DNA of 64,000 nucleotides from Trileptium ribeirensis. Taxonomy: Eukaryota; Nematoda; Enoplea; Enoplida; Thoracostomopsidae. The stretch lies in assembly GCA_030248225.1 (NCBI GenBank), contig JASANE010012179.1, positions 44,894-108,893 of the forward strand, written 5' to 3'. The notes under the pieces are model-generated. The model made no database searches. It saw nothing but the letters and a program-made list of their open reading frames with translations, and was not told where the DNA came from. Made by a program: the position numbers and the translations under genes. Shown here in pieces: positions 36,676 through 48,714 of the stretch (within the stretch, counting starts at the first letter, position 1; every line of letters begins with the position of its first letter).

Positions 36676-38460
36676 TGAAATGTAGTGTAGATTGTGTGTT
36701 GCAGGGGTGAAATCTTTTGAATTTTGTCTGTGTGTGTGTGATCGGTCATAACTCGGGAGAGACAACCGATTTTCATGATCTTGGCTCATTCGAATCGGCA
36801 GAGTGGATTTACCGTGTACGTCCCCGAGCGTTTTTGATCTGGGGTCTGGATCCGGGGTCAGGGGTCAAAATGTGGGTTTTTGTCTTCACGGAAGCGAGTT
36901 ATTTTTATCTTAACCTTCGATTTTTTCTCTGGTTGATTTTATTTGATAGTAAAATGATAAGTGCCCATGCCTCTTTTTTGTTTTTCGAGTAAAGCTCCGA
37001 TTCTGGATTTATGAGGTTTGAAGTACCGGGGTATGGTGCCCCAGTGGTTCCTCGACCCATAATTTTAACATTTGTTATGACGTCTTATGCGGCTGATAAA
37101 TTTCACCTGGGGGTTTTCGGTCATGGGATACTCATTGCGGGGGCTGGCTTTGCTCTGTGACCCATGGTTCTATGGGTACGGAGGTATAAAGCCCCGTCGT
37201 TCGGGGTCAGAGATCAAAATGAAGTTTTTACCACATTTTAGTACCCTTCACGGAAGCGAGGTTATTTTTATCTTAACTTTGGAATTTTTTCTCTGGTTGG
37301 CTTTATTTCATAGTAAAATGATAAATGCCGATGCCACTTTTTTGTTTTTCGATTAATGGTATGGTTCTAGAGTTATGGGGTTTGAGGTATGGTTCCCCAT
37401 TGGTTCTTCGACCCAAAGTTTGAAAATTTCTTCTGGCGTACTGAGCGGCTGAAAAGTTTCGCTTGGGGATTTTCGGTCATGTGAAACTCATTGCCGATGT
37501 TGGTTTTGCGCTATGACCCATGGGTACGGTGGTTTGGCGCCCCCAATGTTCAGAGGCAGAGAGCAAAGTAAAGGCTTTTACCACGTTTTAGTACACTTCA
37601 CGAAAGCAAGGTTATTTTAATCTTAACTTTCGAATTTTTTTATCTGGTTGGTTTTATTTTGTAGTTAAACGACAAATACCGATGCCTCATTTTTGTTTTG
37701 TGATTAACGCTCCGGTTCATGGGGTTTGAGGTATATATGGCATCCTCGTGGTTCCTCGACCCAAAATTTGAAATTTTGTTCTGATGTCCTGGACGGCTTA
37801 AAAGTTTTACTTGGGGTTTTCGGGCATGGGAAACTCATTGCCGGAGCGACTGGCTTTGCTCTGTGACCCATGGTTCTATGGGTATGGAGGTATGAAGCCC
37901 CATGGTTCGGGGTCAGAGGTCAAAATGAGTTTTTTACCACATTTTAGTACCATTCACGGAAGCAACGTTATTTTTATCTTAACTTACGAATTTTTCTCTC
38001 TGATTGGTTTTATTTCATAGTAAAACAGCAAATGCATGGGGTATGAGGTATAGCACCCTCATGCTTCCTCCACCCAAAATTTAAAAATTTGTTCTGATGT
38101 CCTGGACGGCTGAAGAGTTTTACTTCGGGGGTTTGGGGCATGGGAAACTCATTGTAGGTGTTGATTTTGCTCTGCGACCAATGGTTCCATGGGTACGGGA
38201 ATATGGCTCGCCCATGGTTCTTCGACCCAGAATTCCCAATTTTATTGTGACGTCCTGAGAGGCTGATATCTTGCAATGGGGGTTTTCGGGCATTAGAACC
38301 TTATTGCCGGTGTAAGTTTTGTTTTAATTTGTGCGGTATTGTGTGATATCTATATGTACCATATCGACGTATGCTATCGACAGCTGATTGGCTGTACACG
38401 CAAAAGGCGTACCTATGTTTACATATGCTTCACTGCGTTCTGCAAACTCGATAGTTACTA
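36676..38460 (+). repeat. Repeat element with a ~350-bp tandem array
   Basis: The GCGGCTGAAAAGTTTCACTTGG-like landmark recurs at about 37091, 37446, 37794, 38106 and 38260, with spacings of 355, 348, 312 and 154 bp. Each unit also has the ACCCATGGTTC and GTTATTTTTATCTTAAC landmarks. The outer parts match 14553-15056 and 16257-16360, where only one unit is present. This is an array expanded inside a dispersed repeat of unknown class. Confidence 0.8.
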
Positions 38461-40511
38461 GTTTTATTGACCGGATTTGTACTGACGTAGAATGCGTTTT
38501 GCCCATGCACACCGAATTCACTAATGATTATCACTGATAGTACTTGTTTGTTTTGCATGCATACAGCTCGGCGGCAGTTGAAACAACTGTTCCTGCAGTG
38601 CATTATTAATGTGACTACATCGCGGTGCGCAATTATTATCGAATCGTATCGAGAGAGGTTTGCTAAATAGCATGGCTATAGTGAAAAATTTTCCGCTGTG
38701 TTTTGCGAAAATTCATCAGTAGGGTTAGAGGTTTTCACAATATTTCATTTGACGCCAAATAGAATATAATTCTGCAGCTAGCTTTGTGTTTGCGCAGGTC
38801 ACATTACGGATTTTATTTCAACAATTTAAAAAACCAAGACACATTGAAATTTAGCATTTTTCGCAGTATGGGATTATCCTCAGTCTTTTTACGCTATATT
38901 TGTTACCAGAGGTTTCGAGACAAAAATAGATACCGCAATCCTTTCAGGGATTCTGTAGACCTCATGTGCGGTATCGGGGCTTCCATTTTGAAGCTCAGAC
39001 TAGCCATTAACCGAATTTTGAACACTGAACTAGCTATATATCACAGGTGTTCACGGGGTTATCTATTGAGTTATATATATTTATCCCCCTCCCCTGAGGG
39101 ATGCGCGGAAAATTTTTGCGAAAATTCCCAAAAATGGCATATAGGTACGGAAAAATTCGGGAAATTGGCACAAACTGAACAAAGTTTTAACAAAATTGGG
39201 GAAAATTATGAGGTTTCAAAATTTCAGTTACCTATCTTCTTTACTCTTCCTTCGCCGGCGGAATGTGTTCCTGAGTCGACGGAACTTGGACACTTGTGTT
39301 TTGTACTGAGCTTCCACAAGTAACACTCGATCTGTTTACCCCAGCCGATCCAACTACAAGTAATATTTAATTCTAGTTTGCAGTTTAATTTCTAGTTGCA
39401 TTTTGACAAATCCGATTAGCTGTTACGTAATTTAGTATTCAATACGTAAGCTAAACAAAGCAGAACTCCCAACGTAATCTAACAGCAGCTGATTTCCGGT
39501 GCATTTGTTCGTGCATAGTATCTATTTTGAACAGGCAAGCAGCAAGAGGTGTATAAATCTACACAAATATGATTTTTTTCTTATGGCCATCCCCACTTTG
39601 AGTTGCCCCCATCGCATGTGAATAGCATGCTGCGCCCCTGATCATGAGTGATAATAATGAACGTTGGTTATAAAAATTTACGTAAGTTTTGTGATCGAAA
39701 TATACAACTTAAATGTTTTACCCTAACTGAGAATAATTTCTATATCGTTATGTATACCTATTCTATTTCGAAAAATTCTGGCTGTGACACGACCTTGGCG
39801 TGTTGGAATTGGTTTTGTATCATCACGAACCTAATAATAAATTATTGATAAGATACTCGATACGTGTTATTTTTGTGTTTAAGGCTTATGGTATTCAGTT
39901 TATTAACGTATAACATTGCAAGCATGCTCGAGTACTCGGTAGTTCGAGTTGCAGCGGAAGCAAGAAGACCAATGAAAAGAACTTCAAAGTTTGGAAAAAA
40001 TTATGGCTGTTTCAAGGTTAAACTCAAATGATACGACTTATCTGAAGGCTATAGCTGTGACAATTTGGGCGAAGAGTGCGCATCTGTGATCGATGCTATC
40101 TGGTGTTCATATCTTTGTGCTTTCAGCATCGGTTTTACCTATGACGACAAACAACTTAACCGAGCGGAACACCTCAACCAATTAATCGTTTTGATGCTTG
40201 ACGAATAAGATTCATGGGGTATCGCATTTTGCTGTTACAATAGCGTACCATACATGTATCTGGGCAATACAAAACACCATCTCTAATACGTATACTCAAT
40301 ATATCTCAATATAACTCGAGACTGTATATATATACTGGCTCCTTTATAAGTTATTTCTTGCGTGTGACTTCCTTGCATATTGAAATGAATTTAACGATGA
40401 GTCAATTGTGGCTTGTTGCCGATTATTTCACCGTGTCGATCGAAGGTATGTGGAATATGAAAACAGCTACATAAATACCATAATTATTACCTTGTTTTGC
40501 ATAATCAAAGG
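38461..40511. other. Intron interior, no gene recognised
   Basis: The frame at 38784-39323 (179 codons, plus strand) is the longest here. It has no domain, its composition fits chance, and its second half runs through AAAATTCCCAAAAATGG-like low-complexity sequence similar to MITE interiors. No supported feature. Confidence 0.35.
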
Positions 40512-40891
40512 CTGGCCTGTCCACAGCCCTCCGAAAAGTGGGGGGGGGGAAACTTCGGGGGGCCCCCATGTTCATTCTCGGGGGAAATTTCAAAGTGGGG
40601 GGGATAAATTTTGCTTAAAAATACAAAATATTTTCATGCATTTTTACTACTGTGAACGTACTTTCAAGCTAAAAAACAATATTTTAGCATTATAAATAGT
40701 GGTAATTAATGTTTAAAAAACAATTTGCAAACAAAGAACATAAATTTTCAGACATAAAAAATTTTTGGAATTAGTTGAACATGGGGGGTTTCGGCCGAGT
40801 GGGGGGGACGGACATGGGGGAAAATCTCACGAACATGGGGGGATTTGGAAAGTGGGTGGGGTCCCCCCACCCCCCACTGTGGACAGGCCAG
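40512..40891 (+). mobile_element. TIR element, CTGGCCTGTCCACAG ends, copy 2
   Basis: A perfect 15-bp inverted terminus, CTGGCCTGTCCACAG / CTGTGGACAGGCCAG; 380 bp; flanked by AAAGG on both sides (5-bp duplication). It carries poly-G runs and GGCCCCCATGTTCATTCTCG. Confidence 0.9.
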
Positions 40892-41457
40892 AAAGGTAAT
40901 TCCGTAGAATCGGAGTCGGAATTTGAGCTTTATCTGTATCTAATTAAAATTAGCCTATCGCATAACAATCCCTTTAATGCCAACTAGGTCCAAATGGTCC
41001 TTGAGCAGCGTTATGTTAACCGATGTTATCCCATGTCGTATGTTTGCTCGTGCGCTGTTATTCGCTCGCGTTCTGAGCAAGAGGAACCGGCCAATTATAG
41101 CTCCTAGATAGTTCAGCGTTTTGCGTGCTCAACCTTCAATTGTACAACCCTGGTTCAATCACTCGCACCGGCTTGAGCTTGTCAAACAATGCACAAAACT
41201 CAAGTTAATTCGGCTTGAAGCGTTTAAAACGCATCTCTCTAAAAGAGTAGTGTCAACGATGCCAAATTATGTGTTTTAGGCTAAATTATTGTTTTATTGT
41301 AAGACCATTTGTATCACATTTCAGTATAGAGAGTATTATTGAGCTACAGTTAAATTACCATGCGTTGTGTGGTTGTCACTGTTCAAACAAGGCGAGTGGA
41401 GGTTGCTGAAATTTCGGTCAACTGTATAAAACATTCTTATAACTCACCACTAGCACA

Positions 41458-44038
41458 CAGGGAATAACCAGAATCCCGGTTCTGGCTAATTTTTGCTGGA
41501 ATCGAAGTTCTGGTTTCATGTATATATGTATTTTGTTTATCTGTGTAGTTGTGTTCTGTTATTTTGTATTATATGTGTTTAGTTTTCAGAAAAAAATTAG
41601 CTAACAAACTAAACCATAACTGAAACATTCTTGTTGCTATTTTATAACATAAGAAGAAATATCCTGTTTGTGCTCGCTTCCATACCTTTGATTAGCTCTT
41701 TTAATTTTGCCAAGACACATTTATCGCCTCTATTCAACACTTCATAATTCACAAACAAATAACGGTAATCGGTCAAACTTTGCTAATTTATAATATTCTG
41801 AAGTAGTCCGTAGTCTAGGATTTGTTCTAGGTCTAGGACTATCCTGTTGTTTGAGCTGAATCCTAACGGTTACTGCTTCATAACTTGCGATAACTATACT
41901 GCGAAATGTGTCTATCAGTTACAGTTTATGTCTGTAACTGGCTTTCTCAAACTACCTCATAACTAACTGGGGAACCGAACAGGAAGCACCTGAGGGATGA
42001 TAAATCCAGGGTTCCGAATTTAGTAGTGCAGAAAAACGGAGGGCTGAGCTTGGGGTACCAAAAAATACCTAGGGGTAGGCCGAAATACTCGCTTGCCCTC
42101 CGTGGGAAAACCTTTGTGAGACCATAGTATCACGCAATTTCGCGTATTTCACATTGGTGATGACTATTTAGCAACAGTAATTTACTCGGTGGCGGGAACT
42201 GGGACTGTAGTATGTGTGGCTAGTTCGCTCTTGCCTATTTTGAGGTTCGAAGTTGGGGTTCCTAAGCCTTTTTAAATGCTAAGTAAGACAATACACCCGT
42301 ATTACATTAGTATTTTGGAAATGAAGGTGAAACGGAGCGAGCGTGATTTCATCAAGTGGGCATTTTCTACTCACATAAAACAGGCTTTGTATTTGATGTA
42401 TATTTATACTTTCACTAAAACCTCTGTAATCATGAATCCATTAAAACACTAAAGTTTCGTCGAGCTTAAACTCATCGAAAACAACTGAAAGCGGACGAAT
42501 TATTCGCGCTGGTCTTTAGATAACTAAACCATCGTATCCAGTGCACCGAAACACCTATATACACAATTCTTGTTCATTTTACGCAATTCGTAACCAAAGA
42601 ACTGAAGACAGACTATATTCCATCGGCAATCGTGTTCAATGCCCTAAATTCATTGAACACATCTGAAGAGATGATATATATACTCGTGCTGGTGTCTATT
42701 TAATTAAACCATCGTATTCCGCCTGCCGAAAAACCTATATAGACGATTCTTGGTACCCTGTGTACGTAATACGTATATAACCAAGCAACCGAAGACAGAC
42801 TATATATATTCTGGAAATCGGTTTTATTGTCCCAAAACATATTGAAAACATATGACATGTAATAAAATATGCGCTGGACTCTGGGTAACCAAATAATTAT
42901 TTCTAGCGTTCAGAAAAACCTATATATAGACCATTCTTTATGCCTTGCACGCAACACATAACGAAACAAATGAAAACACGCTACATTTAGGAAATCGAGT
43001 TCATAGACATTAAACCCTAAAGCAATATAGTCAAGTTAAACCCTATATAGCAAACCATCATATCCAGCGTGCTTGATAACGTAATGGGCACTCATTGTAA
43101 GGTAAAAACACCATACCACGCTGAAATTGGAAAAATCATTTCTGGAAGGGTCGACGAACGTATTTCAACCCACAGCGGGCCAGGGAGTGGTCTCACAAAA
43201 GGTCGTGGTGCCCAGCCATATTGTTGATCTTGATGTGCTGACTCAAAAGTCGTTGTCTTTGTTTTTGATGCGAAGCCGTCGCGAGATATGGGCTGCGAAA
43301 CTATGGTACCCGGCCAGATTTGACAAAACACCCTTAAAAACCTGGTTTTGTTCACTTAATCTACGACACACATGGCAGTGTTACACGCCTTTGATAGCCA
43401 ATTTTGCGCAAGCTGAGTGACCGTAACTTTGCGAACTGAGAAGTTTTGAAAACAGCTTGCTTTTTGGTTTTGTGGTGCAAAAATTTGCGGTTACAGCCAG
43501 CAGAAAATCGCAAGACATATATTAGTAGTCTAATGACATAACAACGTAAGTGGTAACAATCGAAATTTATAAGATCTCACTAAGAAATTTATAATTTTAA
43601 GAAAAAATTTTTACTTTGAAAGGCCCTCGTGGTTCCCGAATTGACTGCTTTCGACGTATAGGACAATTGCATTAATCGTATCCAGCTGCCCAACTCTTTT
43701 GGAAATATCTATAGCACCGTCTAACCTTAAACATGTAACTAACAATTGAAAAATGTCAAAATTTTACAATTTTGTTGCTTTGATTTAGCATTTATATCTA
43801 TCCTTTTGCAGCATCTCATAGGTGTAGCAAAGCACCCAACATACTTTGAAAACAACAAAATCATCGTGTTTAACAGGTAAAATAACCATATATATGCCGA
43901 TTATTCACCCTTAAAAAGCAAGATACTCATTAATATTTCTTTTAAATTTACCTTATTAATAAGACGGGGTTCCGGTTTCGGCAAAAAATCGACGTTCCGG
44001 ATCCCGATACGGCTAATTTCGGCTCCTGTTACTTACTG
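41458..44038 (+). mobile_element. Longer relative of the hAT family, 2.6 kb, diverged
   Basis: The left end CAGGGAATAACCAGAAT and right end CCTGTTACTTACTG resemble the family termini with mismatches. The flanks CTAGCACA / CTAGCTAG share 5 of 8 bases. The interior holds a ~180-bp tandem array (42460-43075) not seen in the 1.2-kb copies. The ends may belong to one element or to two fragments that happen to be in range. Confidence 0.45.
42460..43075 (+). repeat. Satellite-like tandem array, unit about 180 bp
   Basis: Three to four units, each with ACCAAACCATCGTATCC-like sequence, then CCGAAAAACCTATATA and GAAGACAGACTATAT. A further unit lies at 52390-52635 and continues at 54890, split by a hAT insertion. 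The frame at 43092-43355 on the minus strand is not a gene. Confidence 0.8.
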
Positions 44039-45164
44039 CTAGCTAGCATGATATTTTATTTAACTCGTATATATATTTGCATTCAATTGTGCACCATATT
44101 TTTGTGTTTAGTGTGCTTCAATCATTTTATTGAGTTAAGTTGCGATTGTTAGATGTCGGGAACACACAATAAGGAAAGTAAGCTTTGGAATTCCAGTATT
44201 ATTTGAAAGTTGTGATTGGTCATTGTCATCGGGCCATAGAAGATAGTACAATTGTATCGAAAATGATTGTTGAGTTACCTTTTTGTAATAGTTGTAGTTT
44301 TGTAGTTCTGAACTTTGAATGGGTAAAGGGAACATAAAACTCTAGATAATTGCTACTATATCGACCGACAGGGTGTGACTTTTTGGCCGTTACTATCATC
44401 TTCGTTTAGGGTCTCCCTTGAATTTTCGAATTCACCAAGATTTCGGCGGTTCTTCTAAGGCCTCCATGTGAATTCATGCTTTGCCAGATCAGTGCTCCAG
44501 TAACCAATTTTAAATGATGTTAAAAATAATTACCAGAAGCATTTATAGTAAAGCAAATATCAAATATTATTTCAATCACTGATGGTAAATTCGTGAGCAA
44601 AATATAGTACGCGTACTGTTAACACACATTTTCGGTAGCAGATGAAAAATATGCAGCACGAGTAATGAAACAGGTGTCGTAAATGTATGGTAAAGCTACA
44701 AAAAGCGTTCATCAAACCACCTTGTAGCGAGGCACGGTTTTTCTTTATCTAATCTGGGGAAAATAGTGCTCAGGTGATTTCTGGTTACCAAGTTGCACCA
44801 GGAGACTTCCAGCTTAAAGTCCCCAGGTGCAATTTTGATGTAATTGCCAGTATTAAAATGTTTTCTTCGTCGAAGGATGATTGATTGCTTGGTGGAATAG
44901 CGTCACAATAACTTGTTCTTGATGTTTGATATTTATATATATTGCTTATAGCAGACAGCGCCGCAGTGGGTACTGTATGCCGCCGATTTTATGATTGGTA
45001 AAATTCTTATCAAGAGATTCGACAACACAGTGAATGCTAAAACTTGATGTTGGAATCTAAAGAAACAGAGAGTTTTCCAAACCCGGACCTATGGGCCTGG
45101 TGAGGGAGCACTAAAGTCGAGGTCAAACATGTTGAAAATTCAATTTAAAAAAAAGATATTGGAA
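44039..45164. other. Intron interior, no gene recognised
   Basis: No frame above about 66 codons and no repeat recognised. Confidence 0.3.
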
Positions 45165-45420
45165 GCGCAATTTTTTTGAGCGGAGCTCGGCGAAGTCGAG
45201 CGAAGCGTTTTTATTTTCTGTCTGGGAGTAAAAAGGTCGATGTCCGTCCGTTCGTGCGGTCCGACGGATCTCAAGAACCACTGAACCGATTTTAAAAAAA
45301 CTTTTTTTTTTGTTTGAAAGCCTATCATGTCAGAGTGTGCATATGATATTTGGGATTAAAAAATTTTGAGTGGTTAATTAGTAATTAGCTAGTTAGTTAA
45401 GTTTATGCAGCTAAAATAGA
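45165..45420 (+). repeat. Fragment of the TTAATTAG foldback family
   Basis: Starts near GAGCGGAGCTCGGCG, contains TGTCCGTCCGTTCG and ACTGAACCGATTTT, then TTAATTAGTAATTAGCTAG. The same order appears at 48715-49000 and 59900-60080. Confidence 0.65.
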
Positions 45421-47404
45421 GAATTTTGCAATATTTGTGTTATTTATCGAAATAGAATCCTTTCGATCAAACCATTATAGGGGTTTTTTGGTCGAAGAAT
45501 TCAAATATAATATTTTTACCAATGATAAAGCCCTGTGCAATGTAGTTACAAGAACGTAAAATTGAGTACATTCGTAATGCCACAGCCCAAGCTCTGCTCA
45601 CTAATGTAGTTCCACTACCGACTAGTGAAAAATTATTCATAATTTATACTTAAATATAGACTGAAGTCGGGCTAAAATGTGTCACCGGCGAAAAAACGAA
45701 ATTTTGAAGGGAAATGTAAATTTCACAGCGGTCTAATACAAACATATCACGGTTCCCGGGGTCAACTGGCATGTCGAGGCTGTGGCGAGAAACACACAAA
45801 GCATTTTAATAAAGTTGCAAATATGTATTAAATTAAGGTATAAAAGGTATGTATACTGCGTGTCGCATAATATTAGATTAAGCAACACGTTAACATATAT
45901 ATCGTCTACGGTTACTGCTGAAATCGGCATCAATTCGTTGTTTATATTGAGTAGAACATTTTGAGAACTGTAAAATTTGACTTATATATGTTTAGCCGAC
46001 CGAATTTGTTACCTATGTATATTTAGTTAATGAGATATTAATTTGTTGGAAACTAGCGTTTTTATGACCTATGGACGTTTAGCCGACTGCAATAATTATT
46101 GGCAAAATAACATTTTGGAACTAGGTATATGTTGTGACCAGTGAGCGAAGTATTCTTGTTCAATACTGATTTCCTTCTACTTCGGGGCTATAAGCTTGCG
46201 GCAGAAACTGGACAATCTTGAGAAGCTAGTGAAACGAAAAATTATTGCTGGCCCGTATATATAGTGATGAAATTTAATAATATCTTTTATTAGGTTTGTT
46301 AGGGTTTTATGTAGTAATGTCCGCGGAGCGGTCCGGACAAGAACCGGACCGACTGTAAACACCAAAAAACTTAGCCAGGTTGCAGCGTCACTAGTTATAT
46401 GCTTTTCTTAATCAAACTGTGGCTTTGAAGATTGATTCGTGTGATAGCTCATTTAAAAGCTTGCAATCTATATTTGTTACCTTTTGAGACCCGATTCCAA
46501 CCCCTACTTCCGAATAGCTGGCCAAAAGTGCTCGGGTTGGGCCTCCAAGAGGCTCAAAAATGTCTTTACTTATTGCAACTCCACAACCGATACAAGTGCA
46601 GATATCTAATGTATATTGAGCTCATTTTGTAAAACAAATAGCTACTATAATATTGTGTATAATATGCTGCGCGGTTCTCTTAGGATGTAGGATTTGGCTC
46701 AAAATTGATTTTAAAATAGTCACATAAGATACAGAATACACGACAGTAGTATATAAAATCTAAACAAACAAATTCTAGGTATATAGCTGTTTTTGGTATT
46801 TGTATTGATCTTGTATGTGCTGGTGTTGTCTCTATTTACACTGCTGGGTTGTGTTAAAATGGGTTTTTCCGTGGGTCCACGGGATCCGCAATACAAGGAA
46901 ATGATCTCCGCTGTGTAGCTGTATATGATGTACCGCTGTTATTATTTACGCCGCATGATTGTGTCAAAGTTGTGAAGGAGCCCAAGGGACACAAAATGGC
47001 CGTAAACAATAAACATATTTGGGTGTTATCTCGCATCTCCATGGAACCAGCCTAAGCAGTGGGGGACGAAACGGACTCCCTTCGGAAAGGGGGAACGAAA
47101 TAACGGGGGCGCGAAATGGAGGGCCTTTTTGGAAGGTTTAATTTTTATCTTGTCCAATATGTACATATACGTATGCGACAAATATCACCAAATATATTGT
47201 TAACCGGAGGCGCAAAATATTTGCGAAAATTGTAAGAAATGAACTATTTCGAGCATTTTTGAGGCTAAAATGGAAATTGGGTCGCCAAAATTTTCGGGGT
47301 GAGGGGGAGAGGTCAAAAAGCGGGTATAATGAATAAGCTAAAAATCCAGCAATTACGCCTGTACCCAGAACCACTTTGTTTATGTTTGTATCTTTCTGTT
47401 GCAG
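45421..47404. other. Last part of the NADAR intron
   Basis: No coding frame recognised. It ends in the acceptor TTTCTGTTGCAG at 47393-47404. A GC-richer patch at 47060-47130 and 47280-47310 contains G-runs similar to MITE interiors. Confidence 0.35.
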
Positions 47405-48544
47405 ATTCTTCAGTACGTTGATTCAGTATGGTCACTGGAGTCTCAACGCCATCCAGCGGCGTTCTTTTATGCCTTGGGTTTGTTCGAGGCTTGTTTTACA
47501 TGGGCGCTTAGGCATAAATTTTCATGCAGTACAAGGCTCAAATCTTTGCTTATAGCAACGGGTGGAGCTCTTCTGGCCGAAACCAATAACCCCCAAGATC
47601 TATACTGGTCTATTGGAATGACCGAATTAGATTTTCGCACCTGGATATCGTCGATAGGTGCACCGAATTCTGTCGTCGTTGAGTGGTTTTACGATCTATC
47701 TACGCGGCCGCCAGGACTGGAAAACCTGGCTCTGAATCGGTGTGGCCTCGTGCTCATGCAGCTAAGATCAGAATTTGCAATTGAGGGGCTCGGATATACA
47801 GTTTTTGATCTTGTGAAACCACTACCATCGGCCAGCGATAAACATCTTCCCGAATGGCAGGATAATGAAATATTTGACTTGAATGATCCTGAATTTATTT
47901 GCATCGGTGAGAACCATCCGCTCTCGCATACTGCTAGGTGTGACATTATCATGCCGCCGGATTCGATTATGTACCGCAGCGTGGAACACTATGTGACGTG
48001 CGAAGCGGCGCGCTATTTTCAACTTCCGTGTTCGTTCATTGAAACGCTTTACTGGCATGGCGGATCTGACGATGATATGGCTGCGTATTTTTGGACCTGT
48101 ATTCTTGATGAGTCTTGCCCCTATGATTCCCTTGTGAGTGCTCATTTTCGGTGGCATTACGCTGACGCTGCTGAAACGTATCAAGCAGCATTTTATGCTA
48201 AATTCGAGCAACGGTATGATTTAATTCGTGAACTGTTAGCTACTGGCCGTAAACTTTTGGTTGTTACACCTCCTGCGAAAACTACGCTTAATCGCGAGTG
48301 GACAATAAGCCTAAGTGAAGAACAGCTGCGAGCTGTGGTGAAGAACGACCCAAAGCCGAGTGCATCAATATTTGAATGGATGAAAGCGACAGGAAATAAC
48401 AGCGGACGCCAACAACGCCCGTACTGGGCAGGCGGCAATAGGATTGGCTATATTCTCATGGAATTGCGTCAGTATTATGCTGAGCAAGGGTTTCGAATAG
48501 ACGACCTAAAACCAGAGATGCTTAAAGAAGCAGGTATTTATTAG
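47405..48544 (+). CDS. NADAR-domain protein, exon 2 (rest of domain 1 and whole domain 2)
   Basis: Encodes residues 204-582 in phase with exon 1. Domain 1 continues with LLIATGGALLAETNN and PQDLYWSIGM: the conserved distal Glu262, Asp268 and Trp271 are all present. It ends with LNRCGLVLMQLR. A second NADAR domain starts near residue 366. ICIGENHPLSH is followed by YRSVEHYVTCEA, keeping the conserved Glu397. Its distal loop, LLATGRKLLVVTPPAK then LNREWTISL, has Val490 and Asn499 where Glu and Asp are expected. It closes with YWAGGNRIGYILMELRQYY. Each domain is about 150-190 aa, near the family norm. No membrane or signal segment is seen. The frame stops at TAG 48542-48544. A possible donor at GCAG|GTATTT, 10 bases before the stop, could instead extend the protein into downstream exons. 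Predicted role: N-glycosidase or ADP-ribosyl-guanine processing, by family. Confidence 0.92.
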   Translation: MLQYVDSVWSLESQRHPAAFFYALGLFEACFTWALRHKFSCSTRLKSLLIATGGALLAETNNPQDLYWSIGMTELDFRTWISSIGAPNSVVVEWFYDLSTRPPGLENLALNRCGLVLMQLRSEFAIEGLGYTVFDLVKPLPSASDKHLPEWQDNEIFDLNDPEFICIGENHPLSHTARCDIIMPPDSIMYRSVEHYVTCEAARYFQLPCSFIETLYWHGGSDDDMAAYFWTCILDESCPYDSLVSAHFRWHYADAAETYQAAFYAKFEQRYDLIRELLATGRKLLVVTPPAKTTLNREWTISLSEEQLRAVVKNDPKPSASIFEWMKATGNNSGRQQRPYWAGGNRIGYILMELRQYYAEQGFRIDDLKPEMLKEAGIY

Positions 48545-48714
48545 TGTAACATTTGTGGTGTTTTTTGAAATGCGAAATGCCGAAAGCATGGATTGTCATT
48601 TTTGCAATGTATGTTGCAGGTAGAAACTTTTAAGATGTGAAACATTTTTATTATATATTGATATTGCGCTGTGACCATGATTCAAATGAATTTTATAGGT
48701 TGCATTTATTCAAT

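Larger units (their letters stand above)
19891..47404 (+). other. 27.5-kb phase-0 intron of the NADAR gene
   Basis: Donor AAG|GTTAGT at 19891 and acceptor TTTCTGTTGCAG ending at 47404, both between whole codons. Joining them gives a continuous NADAR domain with normal motif spacing, so no extra coding exon is required between them. The intron splits domain 1 between its EHY-type helix and its distal active-site loop. It holds most of the nested mobile elements of the window. Confidence 0.8.

Noticed and set aside
38784..39323. 179-codon plus-strand frame
   Set aside because: No domain; the composition fits AT-rich chance reading and the end runs through low-complexity AAAATTC words.
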